Source of the DNA: Alphaproteobacteria bacterium
Lineage (GTDB): Bacteria > Pseudomonadota > Alphaproteobacteria > Rs-D84
Reading direction: 5' to 3'
Length of the DNA stretch: 64,000 nt
NCBI GenBank assembly: GCA_017503725.1
Contig: JAFVSL010000008.1
Location: 1 to 64,000, forward strand
Under the pieces are notes generated by a model. It worked only from the letters and a program-made list of their open reading frames with translations, ran no database searches and was not told where the DNA came from. Positions within the stretch are counted from its first letter, which is position 1. Each line of letters opens with the position of its first letter. This document shows positions 1 to 6,688 of this stretch, piece by piece. A program made the translations under genes and the position numbers.

Positions 1-19
1 AACAGCTCCCCGACTTATT

Positions 20-150
20 AAGTCAGGGATAAATCACGACACAAAACCACAGGAATGACATCGGATGACGATGCCGTCAGTAATTTTGCACCGAATACGC
101 TGGGCTTGAGATAGCCCCGAACCCATATCCCTATGGATTCATTTCATAGT
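20..150 (+). repeat. Dispersed degenerate repeat, copy 1
   Basis: No gene is visible in the first 370 bases. The stretch ending near 150 (core CCCGAACCCATATCCCTATGG, about 113-135, preceded by TTTTGCACCGA) matches the reverse complement of 58320-58400, and its core matches 9163-9183. The three copies differ by substitutions and small deletions, so this looks like an old repeat family rather than a functional gene. What the element does is unknown. Confidence 0.5.
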
Positions 151-373
151 CTATCACTAAAAATCAAAAATCTCAATTAGATATTAAAATGATGCATTTT
201 GTATTTGGTATGATTAAGTATGGGTAAAAACTTTACATAGAAAAATGGTTAAAAAATGGTGGAAATGTGGGGTGTGCAGCGGTTTTTATGTTTAATGATT
301 TTGTATTTAATCTGATTAAGACTTTTGGATTGTTTTACATATTCTAGACATCAACTATTACAAGACAAAAGAA

Positions 374-470
374 AGTGGCGGATTTCTGCGTAGTTCAAAT
401 GGAAAAATACTGTGTGGGCTGAAATATCATAATCCTTTGGTCGGGGGTCCGAATCCCTCCGCTGCTACCA
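374..470 (+). pseudogene. tRNA-Met(CAU)-like remnant (intact 3' half, aberrant 5' half)
   Basis: From about 427 onward the sequence reads like the 3' half of an elongator tRNA-Met: CATAATCC, a five-pair T stem, and a 3' acceptor strand CGCTGCT followed by ACCA. AGTGGCG at 374-380 can pair with that acceptor strand using wobbles. However, about 20 extra bases lie between the D arm and the anticodon, no anticodon stem forms, and the T loop is TCCGAAT instead of TTCGAAT. I read it as a decayed or recombined tRNA, possibly an old attachment site. A functional unusual tRNA cannot be fully excluded. Confidence 0.45.
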
Positions 471-479
471 GAATAAACA

Positions 480-504
480 AACGACCCGATGGGTCGTTTT
501 TTTA
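480..504 (+). terminator. Intrinsic terminator after the tRNA remnant
   Basis: A perfect stem ACGACCC/GGGTCGT with a three-base loop is followed by a T run. It directly follows the tRNA-like remnant. Confidence 0.7.
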
Positions 505-663
505 TTCTGTGCGTCGGGGTGGTGAAGGACACCCAGATGGGGGTCCGACCCGCAGGCAAAAGGCATACGGGCGTATGCCGATCCCCCGAAGTTTTAACGA
601 AGGGGGATTTGCCCAGGGGAATGAAGCGCAGCGGAATCAATCCCTCCGCTGTAATACAAATAC

Positions 664-693
664 AATTAAAAATCACCGCCCGAATAGGCGGTG
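664..693 (-). terminator. Terminator of the CDGC-protein gene cluster
   Basis: Read on the minus strand, CACCGCC/GGCGGTG forms a hairpin followed by ATTTTTAATT. It lies a few bases beyond the stop codon of the last minus-strand CDGC gene (ends at 698). Confidence 0.6.
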
Positions 694-697
694 GGGA

Positions 698-1384
698 TTA
701 TCGTGTGTTTTGCCTATCCTTGTTAAGGTATTCATGCATCTTGGTGGCGCATTTGCCACGGCAATCGTTTGCAAAAATATGATTTATTGTTGGATATTTA
801 TCATCACCACAACTGGGATGCGGATGCACTTGACAGCCCAGATAGCACCGCAGTTCGCACCCGTCACAATGTACAGGTGTCTGTAATGGATTTTGTTCCT
901 GATAATGTTTCAAGCCGAGATTAAAGCATTGGACCGCTTGGGGGAATTTTTGAGATTGGGTTTCTCGCATTTTCATAGACTCACCAGACAGGGTCCGCAT
1001 TTTATAATGCCCGACCAACGATTGCACCGCATGACGGAATACCATATCTTGTTCTGGGGAAAAACGGATAATGGGAATTCCCCTATATGGTTGCATTTCA
1101 TATGGATTCCAAATATATACTGTGCCGTTTTGATAGCAATAATAATTTCGTTCAAATTTATAGAACCTGTAATGATAGGGCATCCCTGGGGCAAACGAGG
1201 TGCCTTGTCCGAATCTGATCAATGCGTCTGGGGTCAAAGAAGCACGCCATCCATATACATTTATATCACGTGCAGTACGATACAGTTCATGTAAAAAATA
1301 GTCCGCATTCGTTTCACGCATTGTGGTGGGTGATAATTTATCAATGTCTTGTGGTGACATACTTTCCCAAGGATGCTGTGTCAT
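698..1384 (-). CDS. Hypothetical protein with C-terminal CDGC cysteine domain
   Basis: I do not recognise this 228-residue protein as a named family. Residues 1-165 form an aromatic-rich domain with no signal peptide or membrane segment. The last 60 residues carry C173-D-G-C176-x3-C180, then C184, C192, C208 and C212, the same C-x2-C-x3-C signature as the three smaller proteins upstream. The spacing suggests metal binding or disulfides, which is inference. It is the promoter-distal member of a minus-strand cluster, 11 bp after the 94-residue paralogue, and is followed by a terminator. It looks like a fusion of a separate N-terminal domain to the shared cysteine module. Confidence 0.7.
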   Translation of the reverse strand: MTQHPWESMSPQDIDKLSPTTMRETNADYFLHELYRTARDINVYGWRASLTPDALIRFGQGTSFAPGMPYHYRFYKFERNYYCYQNGTVYIWNPYEMQPYRGIPIIRFSPEQDMVFRHAVQSLVGHYKMRTLSGESMKMRETQSQKFPQAVQCFNLGLKHYQEQNPLQTPVHCDGCELRCYLGCQVHPHPSCGDDKYPTINHIFANDCRGKCATKMHEYLNKDRQNTR

Positions 1385-1395
1385 TTTATATCCTG

Positions 1396-1680
1396 TTATC
1401 GTTGTTTATAGTTATCGCAAAGACGAGCAATTTTGCGCGCCACGTCCAGCATGTAAATCCTTTGGTCAAAGGGGTGTTCAATACCGTTGATTGACAACCA
1501 TGTTTTGCTTTTGACAGTTGTTTGGGTGTTGTCATTTTCATCTTGGAATGAAGTGATCACGGCTCTGCCAATTACTGGAAAATAATACTCTTCTTCCTTA
1601 AGTGTGAAATCTAGATAGCAATGTTTTTTACAACCATCGCAATGTAAAATATTTGTTTTCTTTTCTTGTGTAAATGACAT
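1396..1680 (-). CDS. Small CDGC-motif protein (94 aa)
   Basis: Unrecognised small, charged, apparently cytoplasmic protein. It has C14-D-G-C17-x3-C21 near the N-terminus and a C-terminal helix with ARKIARLC and a following Tyr, matching the AR-x-C-x2-Y ending of the 108- and 82-residue paralogues. The middle of the protein has diverged. Spacing to the neighbouring genes is 11 bp on each side, so it is probably co-transcribed with them. Conservation of the cysteines at both ends suggests they act together, for example as a zinc site, but this is inference only. Confidence 0.7.
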   Translation of the reverse strand: MSFTQEKKTNILHCDGCKKHCYLDFTLKEEEYYFPVIGRAVITSFQDENDNTQTTVKSKTWLSINGIEHPFDQRIYMLDVARKIARLCDNYKQR

Positions 1681-1691
1681 TTTGCGTTCCT

Positions 1692-2018
1692 TTATTTTGT
1701 CTTGTGATAATGCGGACAGTGTCTTGCGGCAAGGCGTGCCTGATGTGTTGCCCGCTCTAATGCAGCCTCTAATGCGCCTTGGGGCAGTGGTGTAAAAACC
1801 ATACTATCATCACTATCCCAACTATAATTTTTAAGTTGTATTCCTGCATCACATTCTTTGCCGAATTCATCAATGTATTTATTTATAGCCATATCGCCAA
1901 TCATGGGATGTATGTAATAAGTAGCATAAATTGAACCACTTGTGTGCACGTTTGCCCATAGTTCGCAATTCTTTTCACATCCATCACAATAATACCTGGC
2001 TTCTTGTTCAGATGACAT
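1692..2018 (-). CDS. Small CDGC-motif protein (108 aa)
   Basis: Paralogue of the 82-residue protein at 2209-2457. The first 15 residues (MSSEQEARYYCDGCE) are identical, while the middles differ. It carries C11, C14 and C18, and C101 in the C-terminal ARHCPHY segment. There is no signal peptide or membrane helix. Upstream DNA contains an AAAGG ribosome site and a promoter-like TTGCAA-16-TATAAA that resembles the upstream region of the 82-residue gene, so the duplicated unit seems to include its promoter. Function unknown. Confidence 0.75.
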   Translation of the reverse strand: MSSEQEARYYCDGCEKNCELWANVHTSGSIYATYYIHPMIGDMAINKYIDEFGKECDAGIQLKNYSWDSDDSMVFTPLPQGALEAALERATHQARLAARHCPHYHKTK

Positions 2019-2139
2019 TTTAAGTACCTTTTTAATATTTTACACAAGATTTATAGCATAAAATCGCGGGTTTGCAAGCGTAACGCAGCGAAACCGTTGC
2101 GATTTGGAAAGGGGCCCATCGCGGCACATTTATGTGACG

Positions 2140-2205
2140 GATGGGAATATACAATCCCTCGGGCAGCTACCAAGATTCAAACCGCCAGATTAGGCGGTAT
2201 TTTTA
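2140..2205 (+). other. Second tRNA 3'-end-like remnant plus terminator
   Basis: The bases around 2148-2173 read ..CAATCCCTCGGGCAGCTACCA.., resembling a degenerate T arm and CCA end. They are followed by AACCGCC/GGCGGT and ATTTTTA (2180-2205), an intrinsic terminator on the plus strand. The order, CCA-like end then a hairpin with a T run, is the same as at 427-504. No complete tRNA can be folded here. Confidence 0.4.
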
Positions 2206-2208
2206 TAG

Positions 2209-2457
2209 TTATTTCTGTTTTGTATATGATGGGCAATGTTTTCTTGCTAATTCATGTGCTTGGGCAATCAACATAGGTATATAAATTTGACGTGTAAAAT
2301 CACTGTCAATTTTTATCTCCATTGTTGCCAACAATGGGTTTAACTTTGCATATGTTCCTGCTGGTCTGCCACAGTTATGATAACGTGTAATTATCTTTAT
2401 CTCGCATTTACTTTCACATCCATCACAATAATACCTGGCTTCTTGTTCAGATGACAT
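2209..2457 (-). CDS. Small CDGC-motif protein (82 aa)
   Basis: Shortest member of the family, with C11, C14, C18 and a C-terminal ARKHCPSY segment (C75). Its first 15 residues equal those of the 108-residue paralogue, and the start is supported by AAGGGA 8 bases upstream. It has its own promoter (TTGACA-16-TATGCT on the minus strand at 2486-2513) and is separated from the other three genes by 190 bp that hold a tRNA-like remnant and a terminator. No function can be assigned. Short length, tandem copies and fast-changing centres are typical of accessory gene families. Confidence 0.7.
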   Translation of the reverse strand: MSSEQEARYYCDGCESKCEIKIITRYHNCGRPAGTYAKLNPLLATMEIKIDSDFTRQIYIPMLIAQAHELARKHCPSYTKQK

Positions 2458-2485
2458 TTGTGTTCCCTTTTATTTTCACACAAGA

Positions 2486-2513
2486 AGCATATAATAAAAT
2501 ATTTTTTTGTCAA
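2486..2513 (-). promoter_or_regulatory. Sigma70-type promoter for the 82-aa CDGC gene
   Basis: On the minus strand, TTGACA (2508-2513) and TATGCT (2486-2491) are separated by 16 bp. The downstream leader shares a TCTTGTGT-like stretch with the region upstream of the 108-residue paralogue. Confidence 0.6.
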
Positions 2514-2612
2514 ACATTATATCATAAAAACTTACCCTTCACACTCTTGCACGGTTGACTTTTTTTTAGATATTCTCTAATATGTACACGACATATGCGA
2601 AAGGGGATTTTT

Positions 2613-3110
2613 ATGCGTAAATTGTTTGCGACTTTACTTGCATTTTTACCGTTTGGGGCATTGGCAAATCCGGCGTGTCCCGTATGCACAATTGCGGTTG
2701 GTGCGGGATTGGATATTGCACGTCGCCTGGGGGTTCCGGACAGTATTGTTGGCCTGTGGGCGGGGGCGCTGTTGACGCTGTTGGGGTATTGGATGCTGAA
2801 ATGGATGGATAAAAAGAATTGGCATTTCCGTGGTCGTGACACGATTGTAATCTTGTTATCTGTGGCAATGATTGGTTTTGTGTATATGGGCGCGGTGGAA
2901 TATGCACCAACATCGATTTGCGGAATGTTTACAATGGATCCGGTTTTGTTTGGTACAATCTGTGGTGCATTGATATTTATCGGTACCGGAAAATTGTATC
3001 AATGGATGAAGAATAAAAACGGTGGTCACGCACACTTTCCGTTTGAAAAGGTGGTGTTGCCGATTGTCGCACTGGCCATTGCAAGTTGGTTGATGATGAT
3101 TTGTTTCTAA
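2613..3110 (+). CDS. CPVC-motif multi-pass membrane protein
   Basis: This 165-residue protein has an N-terminal signal peptide ending near ALA-N, then a C-P-V-C pair just after the predicted cleavage site, and three to four further hydrophobic helices. An ATG at 2595 is possible, but the AAAGGGG at 2598-2604 fits the start at 2613. From memory, similar CPVC membrane proteins occur in Patescibacteria (CPR) genomes, with unknown function. The CxxC at the membrane face suggests a redox or metal role, which is inference. It is followed 15 bp later by the helical 185-residue protein, so the two are probably one operon. Confidence 0.7.
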   Translation: MRKLFATLLAFLPFGALANPACPVCTIAVGAGLDIARRLGVPDSIVGLWAGALLTLLGYWMLKWMDKKNWHFRGRDTIVILLSVAMIGFVYMGAVEYAPTSICGMFTMDPVLFGTICGALIFIGTGKLYQWMKNKNGGHAHFPFEKVVLPIVALAIASWLMMICF

Positions 3111-3125
3111 GTTAAGGGGAAAATA

Positions 3126-3683
3126 ATGAAAAAGATAGAATCTGTTCAAGAATTTGTTGAAAAATTGGATGCTGCGAAAAAAGTTAATCCAAAAGATTTA
3201 TCGTCTGACCAAGATTTGACTATTGGCATTATGAACCTGATTTCAATCGAAGAACATTTGATGTTTTCAGGCGCAAAAACCGGTAAACACGAATACTATG
3301 ATTTAATTAACCAGGTGCGTGAAATGCGTAAAAACGCAATGCTGAAAATTATTCCCGCGTACGAGGGCGAGGTATGGTGCATTTCAAAGCATTTATTAGC
3401 CGCCGCAATGCGTGTGTTCGAGGTTGGAACCAAGGCACTGGCCGCGGGTGACAAACAAACCGCATATGATTTATTTGATCAGTCTTATGGACTGTACTGT
3501 ATGTTCTGGGGGCTGAATATGGGTATGCTTAGTGGCGAGGCACCAAAATCCAAACCAGTCGCCACGCCAAAGGCAAAAGCAAAATCAGAACCAGCAACCG
3601 TCGAAGCGGTCGCACCAAAATCCGGCGGAATGGGTAAATTAAAGGCCTGGGTTAAAAATGCGGTTAATTGCTGTATAGAATAA
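3126..3683 (+). CDS. Conserved helical protein of unknown function
   Basis: A 185-residue cytoplasmic protein, mostly alpha-helical up to residue 140. It contains ISIEEHL and GEVWCISKHLLAA segments, then a low-complexity Lys/Ala/Pro tail with a short amphipathic end. Start ATG follows AAGGGGAAA. It is co-transcribed with the CPVC membrane protein and ends at a strong terminator. I recall similar proteins in Patescibacteria, where function is also unknown, and have not verified this by search. The tail could tether it to the membrane or to its partner, which is speculation. Confidence 0.65.
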   Translation: MKKIESVQEFVEKLDAAKKVNPKDLSSDQDLTIGIMNLISIEEHLMFSGAKTGKHEYYDLINQVREMRKNAMLKIIPAYEGEVWCISKHLLAAAMRVFEVGTKALAAGDKQTAYDLFDQSYGLYCMFWGLNMGMLSGEAPKSKPVATPKAKAKSEPATVEAVAPKSGGMGKLKAWVKNAVNCCIE

Positions 3684-3685
3684 AA

Positions 3686-3751
3686 AGATCCCCAAATGTC
3701 CACCCACGCAAACTAATGTTTGCGCGGGGGCCAGATGGGGGATTTTTTTTG
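3686..3751 (+). terminator. Long intrinsic terminator
   Basis: Outer arms ATCCCC and GGGGGAT enclose an inner CGCAAAC/GTTTGCG hairpin, followed by a run of T. It ends the 2613-3683 operon. Confidence 0.75.
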
Positions 3752-3820
3752 ATAGGGAATTCATACCTGTGGGAATAAGGGTAAAAATAAATATAATTTA
3801 TCCCCAGGGAGAATTTTTAC

Positions 3821-4171
3821 ATGCACGATTATATTAACAATCTGTCTTATTCGTTGCGATTGACACAATATCAAACGCAAGTGTTATCTAAAAATATTAA
3901 TGAGTATAATATGGGACGCGTAATAAAAAGGGGTGGCGTGATTTATGTGCCATATATGTCCCGCGGATTTATCGATAGAATTATTAGATTATTTTACGGT
4001 GTGCGCGCAGACCTAATTGGGCAAAACAAAATCCTGGTAAAAAACAAGCGCAATATCAAATTTTGTAAAAATGGATTTTACTGTATTAAAATTGGACGCT
4101 TTGTATATTATGCAGATGCAATGGGGCGCGGCATTTCACGTGATGCGTTTTTGCGCGGAATTGCAGACTAG
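3821..4171 (+). CDS. Hypothetical protein (116 aa)
   Basis: A basic protein with no recognised domain, signal peptide or membrane segment. It is rich in Arg, Lys, Ile and Tyr and ends in a short helical stretch (GRGISRDAFLRGIAD). The start follows AGGGAGA, and a TATAAT at 3793-3798 could be its -10 box. Its stop overlaps the stop of the convergent AsmA-like gene on a shared CTAG (4168-4171). The ribosome site makes it a believable gene, but nothing can be said about its role. Confidence 0.55.
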   Translation: MHDYINNLSYSLRLTQYQTQVLSKNINEYNMGRVIKRGGVIYVPYMSRGFIDRIIRLFYGVRADLIGQNKILVKNKRNIKFCKNGFYCIKIGRFVYYADAMGRGISRDAFLRGIAD

Positions 4172-6642
4172 AATTTATTGTGCGTCTTGATAAATTCGCG
4201 CAGATAGTCACCATCAAAATTTATCAAAATTTCAGACAATGAATAACGACGTGTGCCATCGGGCATAATGTCTAGTTGGATTGTGGTTGCCGATGGGGAT
4301 GTGCCACGCATTGTTAAATCCAATGTCGTGTACATTTCGCCATTTTCTAGTTCGATTATTCCAATACCGTCAACGTGTCGCATTGATATAGACAATGGTT
4401 TAGTGGTGATAAAGTTTCCGTTTTCATATTCGCCAACAATATGCATATTTTTTAACTTGGTTTCGCCACCGTTTAATGCACGCGACAGGGCAAATTCCAT
4501 ATTTAATTTGTTTAGGTTCTTAGCAGCCGCGTAAAAATCATCCAATCCCAACCCGACAATCGTTCCGCCATCGAACGACAAATCCATTTCCCCCGCCATA
4601 TTGTACCAGATGTCGTGTGCAATTTGACCAGATGTTTTCATATGAATTTCGGCCGTTATCATTGTATCGCGCAGGTTTAATGGCATATTTTTACTAAGCA
4701 ATTCGCCATTGATTACAAATTTATTCATTTGCGCAAATATGTCGTAATTTGTTTTATCTTTTTCAATGGTTACAAGTACGTTGCCACGCGCATTATCTGT
4801 GATTGAAAATACCATTGCATTATTTCTTAGCGAATATACAAAGTTTGCATATTCAATATTGTCGTAAATAATTTTATCCGCAGACAAGGATATATTTGCA
4901 TTAACATCAAATGGAATTAAAATCGGTGTGTTTGTTAAAAATTCTAATTCGTCATAGCGCGCAATAAAATCATCTGATATAAATTTATCCAGATTTAATA
5001 AATCTGTGTGTATGGTTATATTGTTTCCATTGACAGAACCTGAAAATATTGTTCCTGATAAATCCAGGCTAAAATCTGAAATTTTTCCATCATCATATAT
5101 GCCCGATATTGTGTAAGGCATATCGTTAACCGCGCGTAAGTCCAGATGTGGCACCCACGTATGTGCCGATGTACCGGTCAGCATAAATTTTTTACCATCC
5201 ATCTGAATTTGCCATTTTTTGTTATGCGGGGTAAAATTCATAACATTTCCGAACCACGTAAAATCACCAACATCACGATTCATAAAATCTGGTAAAAATG
5301 GCAGGGTTACATTTGCCCATTGCAAGGTCTTGTTTTTTGCAAATTTAAATTCGGGTTCTATTTTTTGGGGTGTTATATGATATGTGCCGGCAACATCTGT
5401 AAAATCAAAGTTGATTTTTCCGTGTGTCCCCAGTCTTTTTATACGTTCACTGAATATGCCAGATTTTGGCATTTTTTTATCCGATTTAATTGTCATATCA
5501 AACGAATTGTTATTTACAGAAACGTCACCCGTTATGTCACCGTATGAATATGGGGCGCACTTCCAATTATTTGGTGTACCGGAAAACAGGCACGTTGAAT
5601 CCATTCCATCAAATGGCATTGTAACCAAGACATCGTGTGCCCCAGATGAATCAATATGGCCACCGGTTATCGCAATATCGTCCGCGACAATGTTTGTTAT
5701 TTGGATTGAATTATTTGCGGCAATTATGTTTATGCGAATATGCTTGAACGTATGATTCATAAATTTTAAGTCACCATAAAAATCCAGGTCGTATTGCGTA
5801 TTTGTCAGCGCATCCCCAAAATCCAGAATATTTGTAAAATCATAGTTAATATTATCTGATTTTAATTGAATGAATTTTATCCCGTTTGGCTTTGTTTCGA
5901 TGTTACCTGTTAAATTGCCCGCACGAATATTGGTATACTTAAATCCATTACCACCATCCCATTCAAAGTTTAATGTAACATCGGCATCAATTGGTAATTT
6001 GGGTTGTTCGATGTTCAGCCAACTGTTTAAATCATCTGTTCTAAAAGACATATGACCGCGCATTGTGCCATTGTCAAAGAATTGCCCAACAATATCCAAG
6101 TCGTTATTTTTATTTGTTATGTGAAATGTGTTACCGGAAAATTCAACGTCATATTTATGATTTTTTGTTCGGATAATTCCGTTGAATTTATTGTCCTGCA
6201 TTTTTGCACTTATTATATGAAAATCACGACCCATAAAGTGTATGTCTGAATCAAAAATGTTTACGGTGTGATTAAAGTTCGCCGGGGCCAATTGTGGGAT
6301 ATTTATATCCGCATCGTATACGGTAACAGACGGTTTAATCTCAGGATTGTTCAGGTTGAACAAACTGCTGAATGGGATTGATATCATAACGGATCCGATT
6401 TGTGCCGTGGGCACGCGTACATCGTGGGCAACAATTTTTGCACCGGACAACAAACTAAAATGTATATCACCGTTTAGTTTTGCATCGACATTCGTCTGGG
6501 TTGCGATTGCCTGTTCTATCATAGGTTTGAATTTATTCAATGTTATCATTGATGGCGCAATGATAAAGGTCAGTACAACAACGGCGATTATTGATACAAT
6601 CGACCAAATAATTCTGCGTTTATATCTGGGTTTTAATGCCAT
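4168..6642 (-). CDS. AsmA-family envelope protein
   Basis: An 824-residue protein with one N-terminal membrane anchor (about residues 10-30), followed by LNKFKPMIEQAIATQTNVDAKL, the typical start of AsmA-type proteins, and a long beta-rich periplasmic region. Members of this family are thought to bridge the inner and outer membrane and help phospholipid transport or outer-membrane assembly. The C-terminal LSEILINFDGDYL is helical or amphipathic. The gene is monocistronic and convergent with the hypothetical at 3821. Overall similarity is clear at the N-terminus and weaker beyond, so the precise subfamily is uncertain. Confidence 0.75.
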   Translation of the reverse strand: MALKPRYKRRIIWSIVSIIAVVVLTFIIAPSMITLNKFKPMIEQAIATQTNVDAKLNGDIHFSLLSGAKIVAHDVRVPTAQIGSVMISIPFSSLFNLNNPEIKPSVTVYDADINIPQLAPANFNHTVNIFDSDIHFMGRDFHIISAKMQDNKFNGIIRTKNHKYDVEFSGNTFHITNKNNDLDIVGQFFDNGTMRGHMSFRTDDLNSWLNIEQPKLPIDADVTLNFEWDGGNGFKYTNIRAGNLTGNIETKPNGIKFIQLKSDNINYDFTNILDFGDALTNTQYDLDFYGDLKFMNHTFKHIRINIIAANNSIQITNIVADDIAITGGHIDSSGAHDVLVTMPFDGMDSTCLFSGTPNNWKCAPYSYGDITGDVSVNNNSFDMTIKSDKKMPKSGIFSERIKRLGTHGKINFDFTDVAGTYHITPQKIEPEFKFAKNKTLQWANVTLPFLPDFMNRDVGDFTWFGNVMNFTPHNKKWQIQMDGKKFMLTGTSAHTWVPHLDLRAVNDMPYTISGIYDDGKISDFSLDLSGTIFSGSVNGNNITIHTDLLNLDKFISDDFIARYDELEFLTNTPILIPFDVNANISLSADKIIYDNIEYANFVYSLRNNAMVFSITDNARGNVLVTIEKDKTNYDIFAQMNKFVINGELLSKNMPLNLRDTMITAEIHMKTSGQIAHDIWYNMAGEMDLSFDGGTIVGLGLDDFYAAAKNLNKLNMEFALSRALNGGETKLKNMHIVGEYENGNFITTKPLSISMRHVDGIGIIELENGEMYTTLDLTMRGTSPSATTIQLDIMPDGTRRYSLSEILINFDGDYLREFIKTHNKF

Positions 6643-6653
6643 TCTCTCGTCCC

Positions 6654-6681
6654 TTGTATTTTAATTATAATGAATTATACT
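6654..6681 (+). promoter_or_regulatory. Promoter of uvrB, probably giving a leaderless mRNA
   Basis: TTGTAT (6654-6659) and TATACT (6676-6681) are 16 bp apart. The GTG start of uvrB lies 7 bases after the -10 box, so transcription would begin at or next to the start codon. No ribosome-binding site is present. Confidence 0.55.
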
Positions 6682-6688
6682 AAGTGTT

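Noticed and set aside
1-180. tmRNA or RNase P RNA at the window start
   Set aside because: No tag frame, tRNA-like end or RNase P core motif was found on either strand.
395-676. Minus-strand frame ending with GGIRTPDQRIM-like residues
   Set aside because: It is the reverse translation of the tRNA-Met-like remnant, a well-known false protein; no ribosome site.
437-886. Plus-strand frames across 437-886 and 489-782
   Set aside because: They run over the tRNA remnant and a terminator and into the antisense of the 698-1384 gene, with no ribosome site.
3821-4171. Alternative view that the 116-residue frame is an antisense shadow of the AsmA-like gene
   Set aside because: The overlap is only four bases and a ribosome site precedes the frame, so it was kept as a gene with moderate confidence.
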